Below are positions 37,406 through 47,053 of a DNA stretch of 64,000 bases, piece after piece. Both the position numbers and the translations under genes were made by a program. This DNA comes from an uncultured Pelagibacteraceae bacterium (lineage in GTDB: Bacteria; Pseudomonadota; Alphaproteobacteria; Pelagibacterales; Pelagibacteraceae), in contig CACBFJ010000002.1 of the NCBI GenBank assembly GCA_902538495.1, positions 107,165 through 171,164 on the forward strand. Reading direction: 5' to 3'. The notes below the pieces were generated by a model. It did not search any database, was not told the origin of the DNA, and saw only the letters and a program-made list of their open reading frames with translations. Positions within the stretch are counted from its first letter, which is position 1, and each line of letters opens with the position of its first letter.

Positions 37406-38199
37406 TATGCGGCACTCCCCATTTTATTTTCTTGTTCAATGAATTCATCAGTAAAATTGTAATAAGATTTACTACCTGGACAACTTTTATCATATATAAG
37501 CACAGGTACACCATGAGAAGGTGCTTCAGATAATCTGACATTTCTTGGTATCACTGTTTGATAGACTTTATCTTTAAAATAATCACGTGCCTCTTGTTCT
37601 ACCTGAGAAGACAACTTATTTCTTCTATCATACATTGTTAAAAGTATTCCTTGAATTTCTAAAGACGGATTAAGATTTACCTTTATTCTATCAATCGTCT
37701 TCATGAGTTGTGTCAGACCCTCTAATGCAAAAAATTCTGTTTGAAGGGGAACTAAAAGAGAGTTTGATGATACTAGAGCCATTACTGTTAGTAAACTTAA
37801 GGAGGGAGGACAATCAATAAGCACATAATCATAAAGTCCTCTAGAATCGTTTAAGTATGCGGTTAATTTGCTCTTTAAAATGAAAGCTCTATCGCTATCA
37901 CCAGCTGTTTCGACTTCTAAACCTGACAAATCTACATTGGATGTTATCAAATCGAGATTTTCAAATTTTGTCTTCTTAATAACATTCGAAATTGACATTG
38001 TTCCATTTAAGATTCCATAAATTGTTTGATCTGATTGATTAGTATTAGATAATCCTAACCCAGTGGTAGCATTTCCTTGAGGATCTAAATCAATAACTAA
38101 AATTTTTTTATTTTGTTGAGTTAAAGCTGATGCCAAATTAATTACTGTAGTTGTTTTTCCAACTCCACCCTTTTGATTTATTATTGAAATTATTTTCAC
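37405..38199 (-). CDS. parA: Chromosome-partitioning ATPase ParA
   Basis: The 264-residue ParA/Soj ATPase has the deviant Walker A INQKGGVGKTTTVINLA at residues 7-23, the Walker A' LVIDLDPQGNATTGLG and DYVLIDCPPSL. It moves ParB-bound origins. The start is GTG and overlaps the rsmG stop (GTGA). The rsmG-parA-parB order next to mnmG is the usual origin-proximal cluster. Confidence 0.98.
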   Translation of the reverse strand: MKIISIINQKGGVGKTTTVINLASALTQQNKKILVIDLDPQGNATTGLGLSNTNQSDQTIYGILNGTMSISNVIKKTKFENLDLITSNVDLSGLEVETAGDSDRAFILKSKLTAYLNDSRGLYDYVLIDCPPSLSLLTVMALVSSNSLLVPLQTEFFALEGLTQLMKTIDRIKVNLNPSLEIQGILLTMYDRRNKLSSQVEQEARDYFKDKVYQTVIPRNVRLSEAPSHGVPVLIYDKSCPGSKSYYNFTDEFIEQENKMGSAA

Positions 38200-38843
38200 A
38201 AATTTTTTTTTTTAATCTTTTTAATGTTGATTATAAATGAGTCGGCGCTAGTTATGCTTTTTTTTTCTTTATAATCCAAATCCCAAATTTTTAAGGTCTC
38301 ACTTAAAATTTTTCTGCCACTTTTTCCCATAAATAAAATTAGATTATTGAATTGCTTAAAATTTTCATTTACTAGATCCAAAATTATGGGCATAGGTTTA
38401 AATGCTCTTGAAATTATGGTTCCAGTTTTAATGTTCTTAAGTGTAAATATATCTTTTTGAATAATTTCCGTATTTAGGTTTAATTTTTTTGAAACATCTC
38501 TTAAAAAAGCACATTTATGATGACTTTTTTCATAAAGATTTATTTTTAACGAATTTTTCATGGTTTTCATGACAATTGCTATAACAAGTCCTGGCATCCC
38601 GCCGCCTGTCCCTAAATCACAGGTTGTATTACTATTTAAATCAATAAAATCAATAATTTGTGCTGAATCAATTATATGTCTTTGCCTTATTTCCTTTATT
38701 TCTGCTGTTTTTTTACTAATTATGTTAATTTGATCGTTTTTTTGCTTTATCATTAAAATTAAACTCTCAAGCTCAGAACAGGTTTCACGTGAAACTTTAG
38801 GGATTGGGATTTTTGAATAAAAATTTAAAATTGAGTTATCCAT
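38196..38843 (-). CDS. rsmG: 16S rRNA m7G527 methyltransferase
   Basis: RsmG/GidB methylates G527 of 16S rRNA using SAM. The 215-residue protein has the Rossmann SAM motif CDLGTGGGMPGLVIAIVM near residue 75 and IISRAFKPMPIILDL. Its N-terminal KVSRETCSEL is encoded by a parS site, a known dual use of this gene region in many bacteria. The start overlaps the mnmG stop (TAATG). Confidence 0.96.
   Translation of the reverse strand: MDNSILNFYSKIPIPKVSRETCSELESLILMIKQKNDQINIISKKTAEIKEIRQRHIIDSAQIIDFIDLNSNTTCDLGTGGGMPGLVIAIVMKTMKNSLKINLYEKSHHKCAFLRDVSKKLNLNTEIIQKDIFTLKNIKTGTIISRAFKPMPIILDLVNENFKQFNNLILFMGKSGRKILSETLKIWDLDYKEKKSITSADSFIINIKKIKKKNL
38782..38795. promoter_or_regulatory. parS partition site
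   Basis: GTTTCACGTGAAAC is a perfect 14-bp palindrome and equals the core of the bacterial parS consensus TGTTTCACGTGAAACA; only the two outermost bases differ. It encodes VSRET near the N-terminus of RsmG. It lies 1.4 kb upstream of parB and about 11 kb from the proposed oriC, the expected neighbourhood. Confidence 0.92.
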
Positions 38844-40714
38844 TAAGCTATATGCTTAATAGACTTTCTTTTGACATGTGACAACAAAATATATACTGCT
38901 GCTGGAGTAATTCCGTCGATTCTAAGCGCCTGACCCATAGTTTTAGGCTTAATTTCTTTGAATTTCGCTTTCACCTCGTTAGATAAACCAGAAAATTGGT
39001 CGTAATCAATATTATCAGGTATAGTTAGATTCTCATCTCTTTTAAAAGCCAGGATATCTGCTTTTTGCTTTTTTAAATATCCTCTATAATGAGAATTAAT
39101 CTCTATTTGCTCGTCTATATCTGCACCATGATCTAAAATTTCAGGCCATATATCTCTAATTTTGCTCATATTAACCGTTCTTTGGGTTAAAATCTCCTCA
39201 GCTGATCGAAATACGCCATCTTTAGCTATTTTAACACCAAATTTTTCAGCTCTAGTAGGAGAAATATTAAGATTAGACATCTGCATTGATATTTTGCTCA
39301 ATTTTAGGAATTTATCCTCAAACGTCACTTTTCTAATGTCAGAAATTAATCCGATATTAATTCCCTTATGAGTAAGTCTTAAATCAGCATTATCTGATCT
39401 CAGGCTTAATCTGTATTCAGCTCTTGATGTAAACATTCTATAAGGCTCAGCAACACCCTTGGTAACTAAATCATCTATCATCACCCCGATATAAGCATCA
39501 GATCTATCAAGGATAAAAGGTTCCATTTTTCTTAACGATAGGGCAGCATTAATTCCAGCTATAAGTCCTTGTGCTGCAGCCTCTTCATAGCCTGTAGTTC
39601 CGTTAATTTGACCTGCAAGGTATAGATTCTTTATTTTCTTTGTTTCTAGTGTCAAAAAAAGTTCTCTGGGATCAATATAATCGTATTCTATAGCATATCC
39701 AGGACGTATTACATTAACATTCTCTAAACCACTGATATTATTAAGTATTTCTTTTTGAACAACCTCAGGTAGTGAAGTTGATATACCATTAGGATAAATT
39801 GTATGATCATTAAGGCCCTCTGGCTCTAAAAATATCTGATGTCTTGTCTTATCAGCAAATTTTACAATCTTATCCTCTATTGAAGGACAATATCTTGGGC
39901 CTACACCCTGTATGTTACCAGAATACATTGCACTTTTAGATAAATTCTTTTTAATAATCCTATGAACGTTTTCATTAGTATAAGTCATAGAACAAGATAC
40001 TTGTTTGTTTAAATTTTTTTTTGTTAAGAAAGAAAAAAAGTATGGATCATCATCTGCAGATTGTTTTTCCAATTTTTGGAAATTAATAGTTCTAGAATCT
40101 AACCTTGGTGGTGTTCCAGTTTTTAATCTGCCTATCTTAAAATTATATTTCTTTAACTGTTCACTTAAACCAGTGCTTGGATTTTCATTAAATCGGCCAG
40201 CAGGAGTTCTCTCATCACCAATATGTATCAAACCATTTAAAAATGTGCCGGTTGTAAGTATTAACTTGTTACAACTTACCTTATTACCTTTTAGGGTTAA
40301 AAATCCTTTTATTTCATTATTGTTAAAAATAAATTTAATTACAGGATCTGAAAAAATCGTTAAATTACAATAGTTTACAAGTTTTTCTTGCATAAATTTT
40401 CGATAAAGTGATCTGTCAGATTGAGTTCTTGGTCCTCTTACTGCTGGTCCTCTGCTTCTATTTAACAGTCTAAACTGTATTCCAGACTTATCAGCTACCT
40501 CACCCATAACCCCATCTAAAGCATCAATTTCTCTCACCAGATGACCTTTTCCTAAACCACCAATGGCAGGATTACATGACATTTCTCCTATAGTATTTTT
40601 ATTATGGGTAAATAATGCGGTGTTAACACCAAGCCGAGCAGATGCTGCAGCTGCTTCACAGCCTGCATGGCCACCTCCGATTACTACTACATCAAAAGAT
40701 AAATCTTTTTTCAT
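38843..40714 (-). CDS. mnmG: tRNA uridine-5-carboxymethylaminomethyl synthesis enzyme MnmG (GidA)
   Basis: The 623-residue FAD protein has the N-terminal [20 protein letters not shown], the [24 protein letters not shown] signature and the C-terminal GIDA helical domain (YKYI-like [10 protein letters not shown]). With MnmE it modifies the wobble uridine of several tRNAs. It precedes rsmG with a one-base overlap. A 111-bp gap separates it from upstream mnmE, so it may have its own promoter. Confidence 0.98.
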   Translation of the reverse strand: MKKDLSFDVVVIGGGHAGCEAAAASARLGVNTALFTHNKNTIGEMSCNPAIGGLGKGHLVREIDALDGVMGEVADKSGIQFRLLNRSRGPAVRGPRTQSDRSLYRKFMQEKLVNYCNLTIFSDPVIKFIFNNNEIKGFLTLKGNKVSCNKLILTTGTFLNGLIHIGDERTPAGRFNENPSTGLSEQLKKYNFKIGRLKTGTPPRLDSRTINFQKLEKQSADDDPYFFSFLTKKNLNKQVSCSMTYTNENVHRIIKKNLSKSAMYSGNIQGVGPRYCPSIEDKIVKFADKTRHQIFLEPEGLNDHTIYPNGISTSLPEVVQKEILNNISGLENVNVIRPGYAIEYDYIDPRELFLTLETKKIKNLYLAGQINGTTGYEEAAAQGLIAGINAALSLRKMEPFILDRSDAYIGVMIDDLVTKGVAEPYRMFTSRAEYRLSLRSDNADLRLTHKGINIGLISDIRKVTFEDKFLKLSKISMQMSNLNISPTRAEKFGVKIAKDGVFRSAEEILTQRTVNMSKIRDIWPEILDHGADIDEQIEINSHYRGYLKKQKADILAFKRDENLTIPDNIDYDQFSGLSNEVKAKFKEIKPKTMGQALRIDGITPAAVYILLSHVKRKSIKHIA

Positions 40715-40825
40715 GACGTAAATTTATATTCGAATTAAATATTTACAAGATTTCTATTCTTTTTATATTAAATTCTATTTATCAGGGTAAATTGGCAATA
40801 ATGGGTGAAAATTAGGTTATTTCTT

Positions 40826-42157
40826 TTATTTTCCTATGCAAAAATCATTAAAAATACTGCCTAATATCTCTTCAACATCAACTTTTCCGACTATCATACC
40901 AAGATGACGTGCTGCAAGTCTTAAATCTTCAGCTGCTATGTCAAAATCTTCAACTTCTTTTTTTTGATTAAATCTTATTAAATGAGACACACATTGCTCA
41001 AGATGTTGTCTATGTCGTTCTCTAGTAATAAGAATATCATCACTTGTTACAAATTTATTTTTTAATGCGTTTTTTATTTTTTGTATTAGTTTATCAATAT
41101 TCAAATTATTTTTTATTGATATTAAGACATGATTTATTCTGTTTATTTCTGGATCAATATCTTTTTCTAAAAGATCAGATTTATTTAAAACCAAAATCGC
41201 ATTATCGTCTAATAAACCCTTCAAAGTATCAGTAAAATCAATGTTTTTGGCATCTACGACTACTAGTTTCAGGTCTGCTTCTTCTGCTCTGTTTAGAGAT
41301 AATTTAATGCCTTTTTTTTCAATTTCGTCTACAGATTCTCTTATGCCGGCAGTATCAGAAACTATTACTGGATAACCATCTATATTAAGATGAGTTTCTA
41401 TAACATCTCTTGTTGTTCCAGCGATTTCAGAGACTATTGCAACATCTCTATTAGATAAATAATTCATTAAGCTAGACTTACCAGCATTAGTTGGTCCTAG
41501 AATTGCAATTTTAAATCCCTCCCTAATTCTTTCTCCTACTTTTTGGTCATTTAAAATCTTTTCTATATCTTTTAAAACTTCATCGGTATCTTTTTTAATT
41601 TTATTTAGAATATCTTTTGGCAAATCTTCATCTGGAAAATCTATTTTAGCTTCAACGTGAGATAAAATTTGTAACAGCTTTTCTCTTAATGAATTAAATT
41701 TATCCGCTGAGCGTCCATTCATAATTTTGACTGCTTGTTTTCTCTGAATTTCAGTTTCAGCAGAAATTAAATCAGCTACACTTTCTGCTTTTAATAGATT
41801 AATTTTACCATTTTGAAATGCAAGTTTTGTGAATTCTCCTGGTTCAGCAATTCGACAATTTTCAATATTTGAGATATTCATGTGAATAGCATCAATTACA
41901 GCCTTACTTCCATGTACCTGTATCTCAGCCATATCCTCGCCTGTGTAGCTCTCAGGGCTAGGAAACCACAAAACTATTCCTTCATCTATAAGCTCAGAAG
42001 TATTGATATTATTTATTTTTCGGAGAGTTGCTTCTCTAGGCCTTGGAACCTCTTTATTTGTTAATAATTTAATTACCTTCAAAGTATCAGGTCCAGAAAT
42101 TCTTATAATTGCAACTCCAGAAACACCCGGACCAGTCGACAAAGCATAAATCGTCAT
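40826..42157 (-). CDS. mnmE: tRNA modification GTPase MnmE
   Basis: MnmE is the GTPase partner of MnmG. The 443-residue protein has the N-terminal formyl-THF-binding domain (MTIYALSTGPGVSGVAIIRI), a circularly helical middle domain, the G domain ILGPTNAGKSSLMNYL near residue 220, DTAGIRE and NKSD, and the C-terminal FCIGK with the catalytic Cys. It starts 9 bp after a GT41 gene. A decayed copy of its 5' end lies between the two GT41 genes. Confidence 0.98.
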   Translation of the reverse strand: MTIYALSTGPGVSGVAIIRISGPDTLKVIKLLTNKEVPRPREATLRKINNINTSELIDEGIVLWFPSPESYTGEDMAEIQVHGSKAVIDAIHMNISNIENCRIAEPGEFTKLAFQNGKINLLKAESVADLISAETEIQRKQAVKIMNGRSADKFNSLREKLLQILSHVEAKIDFPDEDLPKDILNKIKKDTDEVLKDIEKILNDQKVGERIREGFKIAILGPTNAGKSSLMNYLSNRDVAIVSEIAGTTRDVIETHLNIDGYPVIVSDTAGIRESVDEIEKKGIKLSLNRAEEADLKLVVVDAKNIDFTDTLKGLLDDNAILVLNKSDLLEKDIDPEINRINHVLISIKNNLNIDKLIQKIKNALKNKFVTSDDILITRERHRQHLEQCVSHLIRFNQKKEVEDFDIAAEDLRLAARHLGMIVGKVDVEEILGSIFNDFCIGK

Positions 42158-42166
42158 AAAATTTAA

Positions 42167-43855
42167 TTAATTATATATTTTTTCTAAAGATTTGAAAAAT
42201 TGGTTTGAGAATTTCTTTTGATCAAATAAAGGAGAGCTTAAAGCACTTTCAAAAACTACATTACGTAATTTTTTAAGATTATCAACATTTTTTTCTAAAC
42301 TTACGGCAATATTTATATAATCGTTTTCATTTTCAGCAATTAATTCCTGTAAGTTAAGATTTTTATTTATAGACTCACCACTTCTTGAATTATAATTAAA
42401 TCCTTTCATCGTAAGCACGGGAACACCCATCCAGATTGCCTCAAAGGATGTAGTAACACCATTATAAGGAAAAGTATCTAATGCAATATCTATTTTATTA
42501 TACTGATTTAAGTGATCCTCAAAATTTCCTTTAAAAGGCAAAAATTCAACAGAATTTATAACATCATTTTTCCTAAATTTCTCAGCCATTGCAGTCCTAA
42601 AAGTGGCGCCGGAGGATTTCAAAATTAATCTTGAATTTTTGACTTTTTTTAAAATTTTTGACCAAACGTTTATAACTCTGTCATTTATTTTATTATAATT
42701 GTTAAAGGATCCAAAGGTTATAAATTTATTTTCGGTTATTGGGGCTGATTTCTGTAATCTTGGTATGTCAAAACCAGAATGACAATTCCAAATATCTTCC
42801 ATGTATAAAATTTTTTCAGAGTATAGTTTTTTTTCATCTTCAAAGATCAAATTTTTATCTACAATTATATAGTCCATTTCTTTAATTCCGGTTGTGTTCT
42901 GAAAACCACACCAAGTTATTTGTATTGGGGCTAGTCGATTTTTATAAAGAGACAATCGATGGTTAGATATAAGCCCCATCAGATCAATTAAAATGTCAAT
43001 TTTGTCATTTCTAATAAGATTTATAACGTCAATATCACCCATATCTACTATATTAATCATCTTATCTACATAATTTCTAAATTCCTGTGTGGTTGTGTCT
43101 TCCTGATGTTTTTTACAACCAATATAAATGTTTATATTAAATTTGTTCTTATCATACTTATATAAAACTGTTTTTAAAAAATGAGTAACAGAATGTTTTG
43201 ATCTTATATCAGCAGAATGAAAACCAATATTAATTTTTTTTCTATTCGAACCACTAATTTCAATTAGTTTATTTTGAGGGTAAGTAATTAATTTTTGATC
43301 AAGGATTTTGGAATATTCTAAAAATTTTTTTTGATCCCAGTTATAAATAAAACTTTGATAATAAATATATGATGCCAAAGCATCAATACTGGAGGTTTCT
43401 TTTTCAGCGATTTGATTAAGGTAATAGATAACCTTTTCTATATCTACATTGCGGACTAGTGCTCTCACTAAAGCTCTTGTTAGCTCATCATTTTTTTCAA
43501 AATAATCTTTATTATCATTATAATATAAGAAAATTTCCTCAAGAATCTTGCCTGTTAAATTTATTTCATTCGATTTGAATTCAATATCAAAAAGATCAAT
43601 AGAAGCATTTATAAAATTTTTTAAAGCGTTAAAAGAATGTTCGGTTTTTTTTTTATCTTTTAAATATGCTGTTCTAAAATCAATTATTGCGCTTTTTAAA
43701 GTTACTTCAGATTTATCAGATAATAGTTTGCACACCCCAAATAAATTAATTAATCCTGAATTTAAATTTTTCTTATCAATATTTTGTATAATTGATAAGA
43801 TTTTTGTATATTTTTTCTCTTCAAAAAGTTTTTGAAAATTGATTTTTTCGTTCAT
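42167..43855 (-). CDS. GT41 (O-GlcNAc-transferase-like) glycosyltransferase, copy 1
   Basis: The 562-residue protein has an N-terminal helical repeat-like region (about 1-195) and a GT41/SPINDLY-type catalytic part: KINIGFHSADIRSKHSVTHFLK, DILIDLMGLISNHRL, APIQITWCGFQNTTG, FITFGSFNNYNKINDRVINVW and DIALDTFPYNGVTTSFEAIW. Bacterial members transfer sugars, usually to proteins or other envelope acceptors; acceptor here unknown. It is a tandem paralogue of the gene at 43942-45624. Its ATG overlaps the stop of the small mnmE relic (ATGA). Confidence 0.88.
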   Translation of the reverse strand: MNEKINFQKLFEEKKYTKILSIIQNIDKKNLNSGLINLFGVCKLLSDKSEVTLKSAIIDFRTAYLKDKKKTEHSFNALKNFINASIDLFDIEFKSNEINLTGKILEEIFLYYNDNKDYFEKNDELTRALVRALVRNVDIEKVIYYLNQIAEKETSSIDALASYIYYQSFIYNWDQKKFLEYSKILDQKLITYPQNKLIEISGSNRKKINIGFHSADIRSKHSVTHFLKTVLYKYDKNKFNINIYIGCKKHQEDTTTQEFRNYVDKMINIVDMGDIDVINLIRNDKIDILIDLMGLISNHRLSLYKNRLAPIQITWCGFQNTTGIKEMDYIIVDKNLIFEDEKKLYSEKILYMEDIWNCHSGFDIPRLQKSAPITENKFITFGSFNNYNKINDRVINVWSKILKKVKNSRLILKSSGATFRTAMAEKFRKNDVINSVEFLPFKGNFEDHLNQYNKIDIALDTFPYNGVTTSFEAIWMGVPVLTMKGFNYNSRSGESINKNLNLQELIAENENDYINIAVSLEKNVDNLKKLRNVVFESALSSPLFDQKKFSNQFFKSLEKIYN

Positions 43856-43929
43856 CTTCTTATTGCCAAAAAATTTATTATAACAATTTCCAATACTCTA
43901 GGTCCGGAAGATAAAGCATAAATAGTCAT
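43852..43929 (-). pseudogene. Relic of the mnmE 5' end left by tandem duplication
   Basis: Between the two GT41 genes, the minus strand reads ATGACTATTTATGCTTTATC and encodes MTIYALSSGPRVLEI..., clearly derived from the mnmE start MTIYALSTGPGVSGV. Similarity at DNA level continues for about 60-70 bases, then stops. It lies at nearly the same distance behind its GT41 gene as real mnmE does (12 versus 9 bp). The relic is still an open 25-codon frame whose TGA overlaps the ATG of GT41 copy 1. Confidence 0.85.
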
Positions 43930-43941
43930 AGATAAAATTAT

Positions 43942-45624
43942 TTAATTATATAATTTTTCCAAACTAGAAAAAAATCCATCTGAAAATTTCTTTTTATCAA
44001 ATAAAGGTGTCTTTGAAACGTTATCATAAATATTTTTTCTTATCTTAATCAACTCTTCTGTGTTTAGAGCTAAATTAACAGCTTTTTTTATATAGTCTTC
44101 TTTATCATTACCAATTAGTGAGACAAGATTTGCATTTTTATTTATGGACTCACCACATCTTGAATTTAAATTGTGACCTTTCATTGTGACTACTGGAACA
44201 CCCATCCAAATTGCTTCAAATGAGGTTGTAACTCCATTATAAGGAAAAGTATCTAGAGCTATATCGATGTCTTTATAAGTTTCTAAATGATTCGAAAATT
44301 TTTTTTTAAACGGCAAAATAATTACAGATTCTAATACACCATATTTATCAAATTCTTCTTTGAACCTCTCAGTTGATATAGGAAACGATGTTTTCAAAAT
44401 TAATTTTGAATTTTTAACTTTTTTTAATATCTTTGACCAAACTTGAATTACATCGTCATTTATTTTTCTAAAGTTATTAAATGATCCAAATGTAATAAAT
44501 TTTTTTGAAATTGATGGCGCTGAATTAAATTCTCTTTTACTATCATAGCCATAATGACAATTCCAAATTTCAGGTAAATAAATAATTTTCTCCGAATAAT
44601 ATTTTTCCTCATCAGGTTTAATTAAATTTCTATCAGCAATTAAATAATCCATTCCCGAAAGCCCAGTTGTATTTGGATATCCACACCAGGATATTTGAAT
44701 AGGCGCAACACGATTTTTAATTAACGTCAATCTATGGTCTGAAGTTAGTCCATTAAGATCAATAATAATATCAATCTTATCTTTTCTAATTTTATTAATA
44801 ACTTCAATATCTTTTAAACTTTTTATTTCATATATATTAAAAACTTTGTCTTCAAATTCTTTAATTGTATCATCTTTTTTTAAATTATTGTTATAAATGA
44901 AGATCTTATACTTTTTTTTGTCATAAAAATTAATTACTGTTTTCAAAAAATAAACTACAGAATGTTTTCCTCTAATATCAGACGAAATGAATGCTATATT
45001 TAATTTGTCATTTTTGTTATTTATAATTTTTTCTAATCCATCATTTTTGTGTATAGGAACTAAATCACTGATCTTCTTTGAATTATTAAGGAATTCTTCT
45101 TGACTCCAACCGAAAATATAATTTCTAAAAAAGATAGATGCTATTAAAGCATCTATGTTAGAACTTATGTCAAAAACTTTTTTATAATGTTTAATAATGG
45201 TTTTTGTATCTGAAGTACGTACAATAACTTTTGAAAAATTGTACATCAAGACTTTATTTGTTTCAAAAAAACTTTTGTTTTTTTTGTAAAAAAAATATAT
45301 ATCATCAAAAAAATTTTTTTTGAGTTCATTTTCATTTTCTCTAAATTCATTGTCAAAATGAATCACAGAGGTACTTATTAAATTTCTTAGTGGATCAAAT
45401 AATTTTTCTGTTACTGTTTCTTTCAAACATGAATTTTTAAAATCTTGTATTGCAGATTTCTCAGTAGCAGAGGATTTACCCCCCAACATTCTTGCAACAC
45501 CGCAGAGATTTAATAAACTGGGTGTTTTATCTTTTTCCTTAAGTTTATTTTCAATTATTGAAACAATTAAAGAATATTTTTTTTCCTGTAATAATTTTAA
45601 AAAATTAGTGTTCTTTGTCTTCAT
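43942..45624 (-). CDS. GT41 (O-GlcNAc-transferase-like) glycosyltransferase, copy 2
   Basis: This 560-residue paralogue of copy 1 has the same layout: helical N-terminus (NFLKLLQEKKYSLIVSIIEN), then LNIAFISSDIRGKHSVVYFLK, DIIIDLNGLTSDHRLTLIKNR, APIQISWCGYPNTTG and DIALDTFPYNGVTTSFEAIW. The C-terminal third is near-identical in pattern to copy 1; the N-terminal third is diverged, so the duplication is not recent or the copies have specialised. I prefer the ATG at 45624; a TTG at 45633 is possible. Confidence 0.87.
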   Translation of the reverse strand: MKTKNTNFLKLLQEKKYSLIVSIIENKLKEKDKTPSLLNLCGVARMLGGKSSATEKSAIQDFKNSCLKETVTEKLFDPLRNLISTSVIHFDNEFRENENELKKNFFDDIYFFYKKNKSFFETNKVLMYNFSKVIVRTSDTKTIIKHYKKVFDISSNIDALIASIFFRNYIFGWSQEEFLNNSKKISDLVPIHKNDGLEKIINNKNDKLNIAFISSDIRGKHSVVYFLKTVINFYDKKKYKIFIYNNNLKKDDTIKEFEDKVFNIYEIKSLKDIEVINKIRKDKIDIIIDLNGLTSDHRLTLIKNRVAPIQISWCGYPNTTGLSGMDYLIADRNLIKPDEEKYYSEKIIYLPEIWNCHYGYDSKREFNSAPSISKKFITFGSFNNFRKINDDVIQVWSKILKKVKNSKLILKTSFPISTERFKEEFDKYGVLESVIILPFKKKFSNHLETYKDIDIALDTFPYNGVTTSFEAIWMGVPVVTMKGHNLNSRCGESINKNANLVSLIGNDKEDYIKKAVNLALNTEELIKIRKNIYDNVSKTPLFDKKKFSDGFFSSLEKLYN

Positions 45625-45722
45625 AATGTCCAATTTTATATTTATTGGATAACATTATTATTATTTTTAAATAAAAATAGTTTTTTTTTTATTTTTTAAC
45701 TCTCTATATATTTAGAGTAGAT

Positions 45723-46991
45723 TTATGAAGGTTTGTTCATCGAATTAAAAAATTCAGAATTATTTTTTGTGTCTTTTAATTTTGAACTAATAAATTCAAT
45801 AGCATCCATAGTACCCATTGGTGCAATTATTCTTCTTAGAACATTCATTTTCTGAAGATCATTTTTTTCAAAAAGCAGTTCCTCTCTTCTTGTTCCCGAT
45901 TTAGTAATATCAATTGCAGGATAAATTCTTTTATCTGCAATCTTTCTATCTAATACTGTTTCACTATTACCTGTACCTTTAAATTCCTCAAAAATTACCT
46001 CATCCATTCTGCTACCTGTATCAATTAAAGCAGTAGATATTATCGTTAAAGATCCTCCTTCTTCAATATTTCTAGCTGCACCAAAAAATCTTTTTGGTCT
46101 CTGAAGAGCATTAGCATCTACACCGCCTGTTAAAACTTTTCCAGAACTTGGTATTACTGCATTGTATGCTCTACCCAATCTTGTAATTGAGTCCAATAAT
46201 ATCACTACATCTTTTTTATGTTCTGTTAATCTTTTTGCTTTTTCAATAACCATTTCTGCAACAGCAACATGACGCTGCGCTGGTTCATCAAAAGTTGAAC
46301 TTATAACTTCTCCTTTGACGGTTCTTTGCATATCAGTAACTTCTTCAGGTCTTTCATCAATTAATAAAACAATCAAATAACATTCAGGGTAATTTTTAGC
46401 GATTGAATTAGCTATACTTTGTAAAATCATTGTTTTTCCAGCCTTAGGTGGTGAAATTATTATCGATCTTTGACCTTTACCGATAGGACTGACTAAATCA
46501 ATTAATCTAGGAGTTAAATCTTGTTTTTTATCAGGTTTTGCGATTTCTACCTCCATAACTAATTGCTTATCAGGATAGAGTGGGGTTAAGTTATCAAATG
46601 CTATTTTATGTCTAGATTTATCAGGCTCTTCAAAATTAATTTTGCTAACTTGTAGTAAAGCAAAATATCTTTCACCTTCTTTTGGTGCTCTTACTGGCCC
46701 CTCTACGGTATCACCAGTTCTTAATCCAAATTTTCTGATCTGACTTGGGCTTACATAAATATCGTCAGGTCCTGGAAGATAATTTGACTCCATTGCTCTC
46801 AAAAAACCAAAACCATCTTGCAATAGCTGTAAAACCCCGGCTCCAGTAATTTCTTCTTTTTCTGCAACTTTTTTCAAAATGGCAAATAGTATTTCTTGCT
46901 TTCTAAGCGTACTGGCATTTTCTATGCCCAACTCTTCTGCTTGAGTAATAAGCTGTTCAGATGATTTGAGTTTGAGTTCTTGTATGTTCAT
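45723..46991 (-). CDS. rho: Transcription termination factor Rho
   Basis: The 422-residue hexameric RNA helicase has the RhoN region ([18 protein letters not shown]), the RNA-binding cold-shock fold ([35 protein letters not shown]), the Walker [13 protein letters not shown] near residue 180 and [13 protein letters not shown]. It lies downstream of hemJ across 62 bp that include a perfect inverted repeat. The 88-bp gap beyond its stop shows no convincing terminator. Confidence 0.98.
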   Translation of the reverse strand: MNIQELKLKSSEQLITQAEELGIENASTLRKQEILFAILKKVAEKEEITGAGVLQLLQDGFGFLRAMESNYLPGPDDIYVSPSQIRKFGLRTGDTVEGPVRAPKEGERYFALLQVSKINFEEPDKSRHKIAFDNLTPLYPDKQLVMEVEIAKPDKKQDLTPRLIDLVSPIGKGQRSIIISPPKAGKTMILQSIANSIAKNYPECYLIVLLIDERPEEVTDMQRTVKGEVISSTFDEPAQRHVAVAEMVIEKAKRLTEHKKDVVILLDSITRLGRAYNAVIPSSGKVLTGGVDANALQRPKRFFGAARNIEEGGSLTIISTALIDTGSRMDEVIFEEFKGTGNSETVLDRKIADKRIYPAIDITKSGTRREELLFEKNDLQKMNVLRRIIAPMGTMDAIEFISSKLKDTKNNSEFFNSMNKPS

Positions 46992-46996
46992 GGGTT

Positions 46997-47018
46997 TATT
47001 ATTAAGGACTTAATAATA
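46997..47018 (-). promoter_or_regulatory. Perfect inverted repeat in the rho leader
   Basis: TATTATTAAG and its exact complement CTTAATAATA flank two bases, giving a 22-bp palindrome that ends 5 bp before the rho start codon. As RNA it would form a 10-bp hairpin over the ribosome binding region. As DNA it could be an operator. Only four of twenty arm bases... two pairs are G/C, so stability is modest. Confidence 0.5.
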
Positions 47019-47053
47019 TCTCAAATATATATACTAATTTAAATTATTCAACC

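Larger units (their letters stand above)
42167..45624. repeat. Tandem duplication unit: GT41 gene plus mnmE start
   Basis: Two direct, diverged copies of a module made of a GT41 gene, a short AT-rich spacer and the mnmE N-terminal codons. Copy 1 leads into intact mnmE at 42157; copy 2 leads into the truncated relic at 43929. The homologous spacers (42158-42166 and 43930-43941) and the shared SLEKxYN protein ends support one duplication event. Confidence 0.82.

Noticed and set aside
40715..40825. Second origin-like or RNA element between mnmE and mnmG
   Set aside because: The 111-bp gap has no DnaA box match as good as those at 49.5 kb and no stable hairpin. Most likely it is only the mnmG promoter region.
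45634..45722. Intrinsic terminator between rho and GT41 copy 2
   Set aside because: The short CTCTA/TAGAG arms are not followed by a T-run on the rho strand, so a terminator call is not supported.
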